Notes: generated by a model from the letters alone, not told the origin. A DNA stretch of 64,000 nucleotides from JARRNE01 sp963824085 (GCA_963824085.1 CAWGNT010000018.1:62001-126000), one strand, 5' to 3'; numbered from the stretch's first letter, positions 17,969-26,947 are shown. Translations and numbers: made by a program.

Positions 17969-18352
17969 CTAGCCGAGGAAGGGGCGAGGAGGACGTTCCG
18001 CCGGGGCGACGTTGCGCGACGCGTATGGGGAATCTGTCGAGGGGGTGCTGTTAAGCCGGGCAATCAACAAGAGCTGGAGGTTGGCCGCGCCCAGATACGC
18101 GAGAGGGTAGGCACAAGAAGAGCAGGCAAAGCCGCAAGCCGGACTTCCTCCACAAGGGGCAGGGTCATGTCCATGCTTGCAATCCGCGGCATGTCCCACT
18201 TGCGTACAACAGTCGGCCATAGCCGCGTCATGCGTCGCGCAGCTCAGACTCCCGGTAGGCATCGGCGCCGCCATTCCATAGGACGCCCACTGGCTGACCA
18301 GCAAGATCATAGCCAACAGGGTGGAGGCGGCGGGGGAGCGAACGGGCTTCAT
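17969..18352 (-). CDS. DUF2946-like small exported protein of copper loci
   Basis: A 127-residue protein from the ATG at 18352 with a signal peptide (STLLAMILLVSQWASYGMAA). The mature part holds many Cys and His (CATHDAAMADCCTQVGHAAD, CGFACSSCAYP) and ends in PPRPFLG, a tail typical of small genes found upstream of copA. These residues could bind copper in the periplasm. It is the first gene after the sensor kinase and precedes the copA remnant. Confidence 0.55.
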   Translation of the reverse strand: MKPVRSPAASTLLAMILLVSQWASYGMAAPMPTGSLSCATHDAAMADCCTQVGHAADCKHGHDPAPCGGSPACGFACSSCAYPLAYLGAANLQLLLIARLNSTPSTDSPYASRNVAPAERPPRPFLG

Positions 18353-18482
18353 GTGGCAGCGGAGTATAGGTGAGCGTCCATGGCAAAGACAAACCTTCGG
18401 CATGACTCGCCGTTGCCGATGGCGAGCCGGGGACCTGGCCGCGCGCTATGACGCGAGAAGAGATGCGCATTCTGCTTACTGC

Positions 18483-19925
18483 TCATCGGGGCAGGGCCAG
18501 CTGTGCGCTGAGCCCACCTTCCGGCCGATTGACCAGTACGAGATCACCGCCGTGCGCACGGGCGATGTTGCGTGCGATTCCGAGCCCGAGTCCGGTCCCG
18601 CCGGTGTGCCGCGCGCGCGAGGACTCAAGGCGAAAGAAGGGGTCGAACACCTGCTCCAACAGTGTCTCGGGGATTCCGGGGCCGTCATCGAGCACCGTAA
18701 TCCTGATTTGGCGGTCCTCGTCCTCCACACGGATGTGGGCGCGCTCCCCATAGCGCACCGCGTTCTCAACCAGGTTTCTGATGCTGCGCTTCAGGGCCAG
18801 GGGCCGCCCTTGCATGGGCTGTCGCAGGCCCCCCTCCAGCTCGATGTCCCATCCGGCATCCTGGGCGTCGTCGCGTACGCTCTCGAGCAGCGCCATCAGG
18901 TCGAGGGTCTGAGTTGCCTCGCGGCTCTCCGTGCCGCGCATGAAGTCCAGGGTCGCCGTGACCATGTGCTCCATCTCGTCCAGATCACCCTGAACCTTGT
19001 CACGCAGCTCCTCGTCGTCGAGGAGGTCGGTGCGCAGGCGGATATGCGCGAAGGGTGTTTTCAGGTCGTGCGAGACTGCCGCGAGGATGCGCGCGCGGTC
19101 GCTGATGTAGCTTTTGAGCCGGGCCTGCATGGTGTTGAAGGCGTGGGCCGTCTCCGCCACCTCCAGGGGTCCCGTCTCGGGCAGGGGAGGACGGTGGATG
19201 TCCTTGCCCAGCGCGTCCGCCGCGAGGCGAAGCTCCGTCAGCGGTCCGACCATGCGACGCACGGCAAAGAGTGACAGCAGAATGACGCTGACCAGCAGGA
19301 TAAGCAGCGTGAGCAGCAGACGCGTGGGCCGGTCGAACAAGTCCTCTGGCACCTGGCGGGCGAAGCGAACCCAGGTGCCGTCATGAAGCCGGACCTGGAT
19401 GAAGAATGCTCGCGCCATCGCGTGTACTCCGTGCACGTAACCCCAAGGACCCGCCATGGGGCCGCGCCCCATCATGTAGGCGCGCATCTGTGCCATGCTT
19501 CTGCCCATTGCGCCGCCGGGGGCGTTGTCCATGTCGGTGCTCATCGCATCGCTCATCAGGGACCCGCTGACCGACACTCGGATCGGCGTCTCGGGCGGGA
19601 GGCGGCGTCGCAGGCCGCGCTCGACCAAGGACGACACGGAAGCGGAGTCGGGGACTGGCGCCGGTGCGGGTCGCTCGGCGAGCTGGACAAGCGTTCCCGG
19701 CGCGCTCAGCAGCGGCAGCAGACGCTCTCGCTCCTTGGGCTGCAGGGCGTCGAGCAGGTGCACGATCCCCGCGACACGCGCCACCGTGTCCTCGCGGATC
19801 GACTGGTACAGGGTCTGGCCGCGGTCGCGCAGCAGGAACCAGGCGGAGAGGAGCTGCGCGGCCACCAGGCCGATGAGTAGGACCAGGGTGAGCCGACCGA
19901 ACAGGGAGCGGGGCAGGAGGCGCAT
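18483..19925 (-). CDS. Sensor histidine kinase with methionine-rich periplasmic loop (copper-type)
   Basis: A 480-residue two-component sensor. Two membrane helices (LTLVLLIGLVAAQLLSAWFL and LLLTLLILLVSVILLSLFAV) frame a periplasmic domain. A HAMP domain follows, then the H box AAVSHDLKTPFAHIRLRTDL, and the N, G1 and G2 boxes (NLVENAVRYGE, DDGPGIP, GGTGLGLGI). The periplasmic domain has a dense Met/His patch near residues 120-175 (MSDAMSTDMD, MGRSMAQMRAYMMGRGPM), a plausible Cu(I) sensor. The gene is intact, but the adjacent response regulator has lost its 5' half, so the pathway is probably broken. Confidence 0.88.
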   Translation of the reverse strand: MRLLPRSLFGRLTLVLLIGLVAAQLLSAWFLLRDRGQTLYQSIREDTVARVAGIVHLLDALQPKERERLLPLLSAPGTLVQLAERPAPAPVPDSASVSSLVERGLRRRLPPETPIRVSVSGSLMSDAMSTDMDNAPGGAMGRSMAQMRAYMMGRGPMAGPWGYVHGVHAMARAFFIQVRLHDGTWVRFARQVPEDLFDRPTRLLLTLLILLVSVILLSLFAVRRMVGPLTELRLAADALGKDIHRPPLPETGPLEVAETAHAFNTMQARLKSYISDRARILAAVSHDLKTPFAHIRLRTDLLDDEELRDKVQGDLDEMEHMVTATLDFMRGTESREATQTLDLMALLESVRDDAQDAGWDIELEGGLRQPMQGRPLALKRSIRNLVENAVRYGERAHIRVEDEDRQIRITVLDDGPGIPETLLEQVFDPFFRLESSRARHTGGTGLGLGIARNIARAHGGDLVLVNRPEGGLSAQLALPR

Positions 19926-19939
19926 GCGGTGTGTGCTGC

Positions 19940-20412
19940 TCAGGCGTGGGGCGAGACCTTGCTCGCCAGCAGGTAGCCTCGGCCACGCACCGTTTTGATT
20001 AGCGAGGGCTCCTTGGCGTCGTCGCCGAGACGCCGGCGCAGCCGGCCGATCAGCACGTCGATGCTCCGGTCATAGGGCCCGGCCTCGCGCCCTTGGGTGA
20101 GATCGAGCAGCTGGTCGCGGGTGAGCGCCCGGTTGGCATGGGTCAGCAGGACATGGAGCAGGCGGTACTCGGCCTGGCTCAAGGGCACGACGACGCCATC
20201 GGGTGATGTCAGGTGCTGCGCACGGGTGTCCAACATCCAGCCGGAGAAGTGCAGCCGTTCGGGGGCATCCTCCAGCGGGTCCAGCGGGAGGTCGCGCGAA
20301 CGGCGCAGGACCACCTTGATTCGGGCCTGCAGTTCGCGGGCGCTGAAGGGCTTCGCCAGATAGTCGTCGGCGCCCATCTCCAGGCCCAGGATACGGTCCA
20401 TCTCGTCGCCGC
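19940..20412 (-). pseudogene. OmpR-family response regulator, 5'-truncated
   Basis: The frame gives the second half of a receiver domain (GDEMDRILGLEMGADDYLAK followed by PFSARELQARI) and a full winged-helix DNA-binding domain (LSQAEYRLLHVLLTHANRAL, SIDVLIGRLRRRLGDD, TVRGRGYLLA). Upstream of about 20412 homology ends abruptly. The acidic pocket and the phosphorylated aspartate, about 75 residues, are missing and replaced by unrelated sequence. The gene would pair with the adjacent sensor, from which it is separated by 14 bases. The break coincides with the start of the repeat and the large nSTAND gene. Confidence 0.82.
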
Positions 20413-20445
20413 CTCGGGGAGATGTGCCTCGTACCCCTCTCTGCC

Positions 20446-20521
20446 GCTTGACGCCAGCCCCCGTGCTGCGAGCACGCCCGCCGCCCGCAACCCGTCCCCT
20501 CAGGTCGCAAACCGAAAGGGC
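20446..20521 (+). repeat. Dispersed intergenic repeat, copy A
   Basis: This segment (gcttgacgccag ... caaaccgaaag) aligns along its length with 48140-48215 and, inverted, with about 36066-36150. The family has a GC-rich hairpin next to cttgacggcag and a conserved end cctcaggcggcgaaccgaaa. Copy A lies between the broken regulator and the nSTAND gene, close to the breakpoint at 20412. Confidence 0.6.
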
Positions 20522-20576
20522 GATACGAATTGGGTATATTGTGGTGTCTGCCCCGGACAGCCCGATACCCCGCGTC

Positions 20577-23500
20577 ATGCCCGAGAACAAGGTCCGCATC
20601 TTCGTCTCCTCCCCCGCCGACGTCGACCACGAGCGGGCCATGGTCAAGGACATCATTGCGCGGCTAGCGCAGGAGTTCCTGCCGTACTTCGAGATCGAGC
20701 CTATCTTGTGGGAGGAGGAAGCCCTCACCGCCGACCGCACCTTCCAGGCCGGGCTAGTCCAGCCATCGGACTGCCAGATCGTGCTCGTTGTGCTCTGGAC
20801 ACGTCTCGGCTCTCCCCTACCCCAGGAGCCTTACCGAGGCATGACCGGGACGGAGTGGGAGTTCTTCGACGCGGTAGAGGGTACTGCCGCCGCCCCGCGA
20901 CCCGAGGTTCTGGTCTACAAGAAGACCAACCCCAAGCTGGTCGACATAACGGACCCCCAGGCCACCCTGGCGGCGATCGAGGACCGCAAGCGCCTGGAGG
21001 ACTTCTTCCAGGGCAACTTCTTCAACGCGGACCGGACGTTCCGCCGCGCGTTTCGTACCTTCGACAGCGACGCGGCCTTCCGTGACCTGGTCGAGGCGCA
21101 GCTACGGAAGCTTCTAAACCGTCGTATTTACGTGGAGAAACGCGGCCCGGGCCGCGCCTTCGATTGGCGCGGCAGCCCGTTCCGTGCGGCGGCGCCCTTT
21201 GATTTCGGCGACGAGCGGGTCTTTACCGGGCGCGAGAGCGAGACCCGCGACCTGATCGGTCGTCTGCGCGAGCAGATGGGGTCCGGGCGCGGCTTCCTGT
21301 TGGTGAGCGGCCCCAGTGGTTGCGGCAAGACCTCCCTGGTGCGTGCGGGTCTTTTGCCGCGCCTGGTACGGCCGCACCAGATCGAAGGAGTGGCCGCCTG
21401 CCGCTGGTGCCTGGTGGACCCGAGCACGGCTGCGGATCCCCTTGCCGCTTTGGCCGATGCCCTGAGCGCCCGCGAGGTCCTGGGCGATGCCCTCCGTGAC
21501 CTCGGCGTCGAGCCCACGCTGATGCGCCGCAGCCTGCGGGCGGAGCCCGAGCTGGCAGCGAGCCAGGTTCGCGCTGCACTGCAAGGGCTAACAGGGGCGA
21601 TCCGTGACGATAGCGGCGAAATCGACGCCGCGGCACGCCTCGCGGTCGTGGTCGACCCACTGGAGGCCGCCTTGACGGCGATCGACGCCGCCCCCTTGGC
21701 GGCGGCACTGGAGGCATTGGCTCAGAGCGGTGTGGCCTGGGTGATCGCGGTGGTGCGCAGCGATCACCTGCGCGCCCTGCCGCGACTGGGTGAGCTGGCC
21801 CGGATCAACGATCCACGCACCTGGATGAGCCTGGAGCCTCCCGCTTCCGCCCGTATCCGCCAGGTAATCGAGATACCCGCCTTGGTGGCCGGCCTGCAGT
21901 ACGAGACACAGGCCGGCCGCAGCCTGGCGGAGCATCTGGAGTCGGAAGCCGCGCGCGTGCGGCTTTGGCCGCCCCTCCTGGAGGGGACCCTGGAGCACCT
22001 ATACCAGCGGCACCGCGCTCTGGTCGATGAGACTGGAAATCAGACGGGAGAGGACGCGTCGCCGGCGGGCTACCTCACGGTTGCCGCCCTGCAGGAGAGC
22101 GGGGGACTCGCCGGGGAGGTCCTGCGCCGTGCCGACGAGCTGTGGGGCCGGCTCGACGAGAGCGCCCGTTCCGCCCTGCCGCGCGCCTGCCGGGCGCTGG
22201 TCACTCTGGAGCCCGCGGCCCGCGCGCGTCCAGTCCCGAGGACCGCTGACCTGGAAACCCTCGAGGCGGATGCGGCCTGCCGGCGTCTCGTTGACGGCCT
22301 GATCGAGGCCCGGCTAGTGGTAGCGGAGGGGGTGCAGGACCCCGTCATGCTCGCCCCCTGCCAACGCCAGGACTATAGCCTCAAGGGGCTGCTCGGTCGG
22401 GTCGCCCGGCAGACCTGGGAGGAATGGCGGGCGCGGACCAACCGAAGCAGCGCGGGAGCGGACAATATCCAGCAGGCGGCTGAGGCAGGCGAAGAGCCTT
22501 CGCCGGCGGTGGTTGCCGATTGGCAGTGCTTCCGCTCCACAGCGACGCTGGCCCACCCGGTGCTGATGGAGCGTTGGGGACCCATGCGCGACTGGCTCCG
22601 CCGGCGCGAGAATCGGGATGTGCTGAGCCTGCGCCATCAGATCACGCGCCAGTCCCAGCTCTGGAAGCGCACCGACTGCAACCGCGAGCACCTGCTCGGC
22701 GAGGCGGGGTACGCCGCCGCGCGGCGCTTTGCCGCCGACTATGGGGCGGAGCTGGAGCCCGCAGAGGCGGAGCTCCTGGAGCAATCGGGTGAGTACCTCC
22801 GCTTTCAGCGCCGCCGCAATCGCCTGGTTCGCATGACCGGCACGGTGATGGCGTTGCTGCTCTTAGTCGCCACTGTGGCCGCGTTCTGGGCGTTGGACGC
22901 CTCACGCACGGCCACTCTCAGCCTCCAGCGCAGTCGGCTGAGTGCGGCGGACCTCGCCATCGTCCGCGGCAACACCCCGCGCGCCGTGGTGCTCGCCCTG
23001 GACGCCGGGGAGTACCTCCCGCGTCCGGCGCTTCAAACCCTGAGCCGCGCCTTCACGACCAACCGCCTCATCGCCATGCTGCACGAAGGGCCGCCGCAGC
23101 CGCAGGCCCCCTTCACCGCGGCCATTGACGGGTCGGGGGAGCGGGCGGTGACGCTGGACCCGGCCGTCGGCCTGCGTCTGTGGCGCCTCCATGGCCATGG
23201 GTTCGAGCCCGACGGGCCGCTCATGGTGCCCGAGCAACGCTTCCACCGGGTGCTCTACGCCGGCGTCCTCGGGGGCTTTCTCGCGCTCGCCCCAGAGGGT
23301 GTCTGGCGCCTGCCGGTGGAGCCGGACGCCGGCCCGGACTACCCTTGCGGGGTCGAGCCCGGAGCCGAGATCGCATCCTCTCCCGACGGGCGTCTGTTGG
23401 CCTTGGGTCATGCCCTGGCTCGGGACAGCTACGCGGTTTGCGTCCTAGACCTTACCCGGCCCGATACCGCGCTGTTCGACGTTCCGCTGCACAGCGGCGA

Positions 23501-25403
23501 GATTCGCAGTATCGCCTTCGCACCGGAGGGTGGGCGCTTGCTGACCTCTTCGAAGGACGGGACGGCGAAAGTCCTCGATGCGGCCACCGGGCGTGTCCTG
23601 CTTACCCTGCCGCCGGCGGATGCGAAGACCCGCCCGCGCCGCGTCGGCCGCGCCGCCTTCGGACCCGGAGGCCGCATCGCCATCGCCGCGACGGATCCGA
23701 GCCTGTGGGTTTATGACGCCAATGGCGCCCTGCTGCGCAGGCTCGCCGAGGTCGAGGGCCGGGACGGCCCTCGGCAGGTCCATCAGTCCGCCGTGCAGGA
23801 CCTGGCCATATCCCCGGACGGGCGCTACCTGGTCGCAGCGGATGAAGACGGACAGGTCGTGCGCTGGGGGCTCGGCGACGGCTCCGCCCTGATCCTGGGT
23901 CAGCACGACCAGACGGTGGTCGATGTGCAGATTAGCCCTGACGGCCGTCAGGCCCTTACCGCCTCCCTCGACCGCACCGCCCGTTTGTGGGACATGGACA
24001 GCGGTCGCCAGCTCGCCGTCTTCAGCCACGACGGTCCGGTGGACGCCGCGCATTTCAGCGCCGACGGCCGGCGCGCCTTCACGCTTTCGGCAGAGGATGG
24101 CACGGGCCGGCTCTGGAGCGCCACCCCGGTCTCCGCCCTGGCGCGCCAGATGCCCCACGAAAGCCACGTCTGGTACCTGCAGTTTGCCCCGGTGTCCGCG
24201 ACTGGGGCGCTGCGGCTTGCCACCGCAGGCTACGACGGACGCGTCGAGATCTGGGGGTTCCGACCGGAGGACGGCGAGCTGCTGTCGGATAAGCCTTTGG
24301 TACTGCGGGGCCATTCCGGACCGGTCCGGCGCGTGGACTTCTCGCCGCGGGGCGGGCGTCTGGTGTCCGCCGGTTACGATGGGACCGCGCGGATCTGGGA
24401 TGTCAGCGGGGATGTGGCGGATCGCCGCGAGCTGTGTCGACTGGGGCTCGCCAAGAAGGGCGTATCGGTCCGGGTGCAGCGTGCCCTGTTCGATCCCCTG
24501 CCGGCCGGGCGCTGGGTCATTACCGGTTCCAACGGTGACACGCCCCTCGCTCTATGGGATACACGGACCTGCGCCCAGATCGACGCGGGCGTGGTGCTCG
24601 ACACTGGCGGGTCGGCGGTGCAGGCGCTCGATGCGGTTGCGGTGCCCAGCGGGGTCCTGGTGGCCGCGGGCACCGATGACGGCCGGGTGCGGATCATGCG
24701 CCAGATGCCCGACGGGGCTTGGGAGCTGGCGTGCGACCGGGCGCTGCACACGCTGCCGGTGCTCGACGTCGCTTTGTCAGCGGACGGCCGCCGCGTCGCA
24801 TCCGCCAGCGAGGACCGATGGGGCCGCGTCCTGGCCGTCGACGGCTGCGGCGGGGACAGCCCCCAGATCGCAGACCTCGTGGGGCACACGGACAGGGTGC
24901 GAAGCGTGCGCTTCTCCCCCCGGGGCGACCAGCTCGTTACCGCCTCAATCGACGGTACCGCCCGCGTCTGGGCGCCCGATGGGGTTTTGCTGCAGGTGCT
25001 TGCCGGGCACAAGAACCAGGTCTTTCACGCGGAGTTCAGCCCGGACGGGCGCTGGATCGTTACCGCCTCTCGCGACGGCACCGTGAGGCTTTGGCGCAGA
25101 CCGGCCTCGGGCGCACCGCCCGAGGCCGAGCCCTACCTGATCCTGACCTCCGACCTCGGCGGCGTGCCCTACGCGGCCTTCAGCCCCGACGGGCGTTTCA
25201 TCGCCGCCGGCTACTGGCGCAATGCGGCCCGGCTGTGGCGGATTTGGGCCGGCGAGGACGATATCGATGGCGAGACACTCGCGAGGCTGCAAGCCGCCTG
25301 GGGTCGCGAACGGGCCAACCTGGTCCTGATCCGGGAGGCCGAGCGCTTCCGGCACGAGAACCGACTCGATGACCTGCGAGCGACGCACGCCGCAGACGAC
25401 TGA
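20577..25403 (+). CDS. DUF4062/TIR-like - nSTAND1 NTPase - TM - WD40 protein
   Basis: A 1,608-residue multidomain protein. Residues 1-185 form a DUF4062/TIR-like domain starting KVRIFVSSPADVDHERAM, with ILWEEEAL and MTGTEWEFFDAVE. Residues about 215-560 are a novel-STAND NTPase with Walker A SGPSGCGKTS (near 243), a Walker B-like LAVVVDPLE (near 355) and the VVRSDHLRAL sensor. A single membrane helix (VMALLLLVATVAAFWAL) lies near 750. From about 840 to the end there are some 13-16 WD40 units (SPDGRWIVTASRDGTVRLW type), enough for two propellers. The start at 20577 begins the conserved domain. Proteins of this build act as sensors that oligomerise on binding a trigger. Its trigger and output are unknown, and it stands alone. 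Confidence 0.85.
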   Translation: MPENKVRIFVSSPADVDHERAMVKDIIARLAQEFLPYFEIEPILWEEEALTADRTFQAGLVQPSDCQIVLVVLWTRLGSPLPQEPYRGMTGTEWEFFDAVEGTAAAPRPEVLVYKKTNPKLVDITDPQATLAAIEDRKRLEDFFQGNFFNADRTFRRAFRTFDSDAAFRDLVEAQLRKLLNRRIYVEKRGPGRAFDWRGSPFRAAAPFDFGDERVFTGRESETRDLIGRLREQMGSGRGFLLVSGPSGCGKTSLVRAGLLPRLVRPHQIEGVAACRWCLVDPSTAADPLAALADALSAREVLGDALRDLGVEPTLMRRSLRAEPELAASQVRAALQGLTGAIRDDSGEIDAAARLAVVVDPLEAALTAIDAAPLAAALEALAQSGVAWVIAVVRSDHLRALPRLGELARINDPRTWMSLEPPASARIRQVIEIPALVAGLQYETQAGRSLAEHLESEAARVRLWPPLLEGTLEHLYQRHRALVDETGNQTGEDASPAGYLTVAALQESGGLAGEVLRRADELWGRLDESARSALPRACRALVTLEPAARARPVPRTADLETLEADAACRRLVDGLIEARLVVAEGVQDPVMLAPCQRQDYSLKGLLGRVARQTWEEWRARTNRSSAGADNIQQAAEAGEEPSPAVVADWQCFRSTATLAHPVLMERWGPMRDWLRRRENRDVLSLRHQITRQSQLWKRTDCNREHLLGEAGYAAARRFAADYGAELEPAEAELLEQSGEYLRFQRRRNRLVRMTGTVMALLLLVATVAAFWALDASRTATLSLQRSRLSAADLAIVRGNTPRAVVLALDAGEYLPRPALQTLSRAFTTNRLIAMLHEGPPQPQAPFTAAIDGSGERAVTLDPAVGLRLWRLHGHGFEPDGPLMVPEQRFHRVLYAGVLGGFLALAPEGVWRLPVEPDAGPDYPCGVEPGAEIASSPDGRLLALGHALARDSYAVCVLDLTRPDTALFDVPLHSGEIRSIAFAPEGGRLLTSSKDGTAKVLDAATGRVLLTLPPADAKTRPRRVGRAAFGPGGRIAIAATDPSLWVYDANGALLRRLAEVEGRDGPRQVHQSAVQDLAISPDGRYLVAADEDGQVVRWGLGDGSALILGQHDQTVVDVQISPDGRQALTASLDRTARLWDMDSGRQLAVFSHDGPVDAAHFSADGRRAFTLSAEDGTGRLWSATPVSALARQMPHESHVWYLQFAPVSATGALRLATAGYDGRVEIWGFRPEDGELLSDKPLVLRGHSGPVRRVDFSPRGGRLVSAGYDGTARIWDVSGDVADRRELCRLGLAKKGVSVRVQRALFDPLPAGRWVITGSNGDTPLALWDTRTCAQIDAGVVLDTGGSAVQALDAVAVPSGVLVAAGTDDGRVRIMRQMPDGAWELACDRALHTLPVLDVALSADGRRVASASEDRWGRVLAVDGCGGDSPQIADLVGHTDRVRSVRFSPRGDQLVTASIDGTARVWAPDGVLLQVLAGHKNQVFHAEFSPDGRWIVTASRDGTVRLWRRPASGAPPEAEPYLILTSDLGGVPYAAFSPDGRFIAAGYWRNAARLWRIWAGEDDIDGETLARLQAAWGRERANLVLIREAERFRHENRLDDLRATHAADD

Positions 25404-25979
25404 TCTGCTGGGAGCGCTGGGTCGGTCGCTGTGCATGTCCGGTCACCGTGCTCGACGTGTGGTTCAGAGGGTGTACCCGTCCGGTGCCAGGCCAAATGCC
25501 TCAGCGGTGCGGCCGATGGCACGATTGCTCGCGGCATGCCAGACGGCGTCGAAGATGCCTCTGTCGGGGCAGCCCTCGGCGCGCAGGCTCGTATGCACAT
25601 GGCCGCCCGCAGACGCCGCATCAGTCGACCCCAGTCAGCGGCCCCGGCAGTGGCTGGGACATGGGGAGCCCCTTCATCCTGTTGCGCTCATCTCAGCGAC
25701 CTGACCTCGGACAACATGCTCACGTAGAAGCGATGTTGGAAAAGGGAAGACGCTGTATTCGCGAGCGGCCTTGAAGAAGGGCGAGCGTCGACTGGGCCAC
25801 GCCGTGGAGAATGCGGTCGAAGCTCGGCCTTCCACGTGACTGGGCACCTTGATCCTCGTGATGAGTGGGTGTCGGCTGAGGACCCATTGCTGCCGCTCAG
25901 CCAATGAGGTTGAGCGGCAGGTTTGTGTCAGGAACTGGACGTTGCGCGCGCTCAGGCGTGTAGCGGCAGGTAACCGGAT
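25404..25979. other. Gene-free stretch downstream of the nSTAND gene
   Basis: No intact gene is seen. On the minus strand a short open run ending near 25463 (VHTSLRAEGCPDRGIFDAVW type) has some protein character but no start and no known family. The missing 5' half of the response regulator was looked for here and not found. Confidence 0.35.
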
Positions 25980-26270
25980 GTGTCTGAGTCGCACGGACGC
26001 TTTCCTGGGGATGTCGCCCTGCTCCAGGTGGGGGCCTGTTACGAGCTCTACGACCGGCGCGATGCGGTTGTTGCCAAGATGCTCGGCCTGAAGCCGCTGA
26101 AGGAGAGCCGGCGCCGCGCCTTGTACGGAGTCCCGCAGCGGCTGTTCAAGCGCTATCTGGCACGGCTGCTCGATTTGGGCCGGTCGGTAGTGGTCGTGCG
26201 CCAGGGAGACCAGCAGTGGACCGGCATCCGCGAGCGGCGGATCGCCTGGCGTAGGGTGCCGGCAGCGTGA
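25980..26270 (+). CDS. Isolated MutS domain I-like protein
   Basis: A frame of 96 residues from a GTG at 25980. It matches the mismatch-recognition N-terminal domain of MutS in order: VALLQVGACYELYDRRDAVV (MutS FRMGDFYELFxxDA), ALYGVPQRLFKRYLARLLDL (CGVPxHAxxxYLxxLL) and SVVVVRQGDQQWTGIRERRI. The usual phenylalanine of the mismatch-stacking F-Y-E motif is replaced (CYE). No connector, lever or ATPase domain follows. Small MutS-I proteins of this kind occur on mobile elements. It may be a fragment or a stand-alone DNA-binding protein. Confidence 0.6.
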   Translation: MSESHGRFPGDVALLQVGACYELYDRRDAVVAKMLGLKPLKESRRRALYGVPQRLFKRYLARLLDLGRSVVVVRQGDQQWTGIRERRIAWRRVPAA

Positions 26271-26276
26271 CGACGC

Positions 26277-26690
26277 TCAATGCTCCAAGAGGCAGGTGAA
26301 CCCCTCCTGGGTAAAGTGGGCGTCGTTGGTGAGCGCCTCGCTCAGCCCATGCCGGCGCATGGCTTCCATGGAGATGCAGTCGGTCAGGCTGTAGCCCTTG
26401 TCCGGTCGGGCCTGGTACAGCCGGAGACCGGCGAGAAAGCCCGCATGGGTCTGCGGCAGGATGTCAATCGACCGGTCCGCCTGCATCCGTTCCACCAGCT
26501 TGGCCGCCGCGCTGCGGAGGGACGGCCCGCGCGCGCCGAAGTAATTGAGGAGCTCGGTGAGAACCTCCTCGGTCGTGACAATCCGGTAAGCCGTCAGGCC
26601 CTTGCTGACTTGGACGGCGTTGTGGTGTGTCTGATCTCTGGGATTGAGCAGGGCAATCCAGTAGCAGGCGTCGGCGAAGACGGTGCGCAT
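26277..26690 (-). CDS. PIN-domain toxin (VapC-like ribonuclease)
   Basis: A 137-residue PIN-domain protein. The metal-binding acids are visible: D in VFADACYWIALLNPRD, E in TTEEVLTELLN, D in GYSLTDCISM and D in TNDAHFTQEG. Its start codon overlaps the stop of the upstream DUF104-type gene (TGATG), a typical toxin-antitoxin arrangement. The expected role is cleavage of RNA when the antitoxin is lost. Confidence 0.88.
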   Translation of the reverse strand: MRTVFADACYWIALLNPRDQTHHNAVQVSKGLTAYRIVTTEEVLTELLNYFGARGPSLRSAAAKLVERMQADRSIDILPQTHAGFLAGLRLYQARPDKGYSLTDCISMEAMRRHGLSEALTNDAHFTQEGFTCLLEH

Positions 26691-26947
26691 CAGTCGCGCT
26701 TGGGGGTGCCGTAGAGATAGTGGTCATGCTGCGTTGCGCCGTCCGGGGGCAGACTGCTTAGGGCATCCTCCGGGATATCGCGTACGAGATCCGCCGCAAC
26801 CTCCCAGATCGGCTTCTCTTCGGCAGCGCCGCCCTCGCTCTCGGCAGCTTCCAGCACCAGCGTAACCTCTTGATGCTCCCGGAGCCGAACCGGCTCCAGC
26901 GGGCGAAAGACGCCGTCCTCGTACACGGCCTTTAGATGCTGCGACAT
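26690..26947 (-). CDS. DUF104 / AF2212-like antitoxin
   Basis: An 85-residue protein from the ATG at 26947, preceded by GGAGG. The start MSQHLKAVYEDGVFRPLEPV followed by RLREHQEVTLVLE is the signature of the DUF104 (AF2212/PG0164-like) family, which pairs with PIN toxins. It overlaps the toxin start and is translated first, as expected for an antitoxin. The C-terminal tail would bind the toxin. Confidence 0.85.
   Translation of the reverse strand: MSQHLKAVYEDGVFRPLEPVRLREHQEVTLVLEAAESEGGAAEEKPIWEVAADLVRDIPEDALSSLPPDGATQHDHYLYGTPKRD

Noticed and set aside
19940..20740. Full-length response regulator from an upstream start at 20740
   Set aside because: Residues upstream of 20412 show no receiver pattern and overlap the nSTAND gene on the other strand.
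24374..25012. Long minus-strand open frame inside the nSTAND gene
   Set aside because: It mirrors the WD40 repeats on the opposite strand in GC-rich DNA and has no family resemblance.
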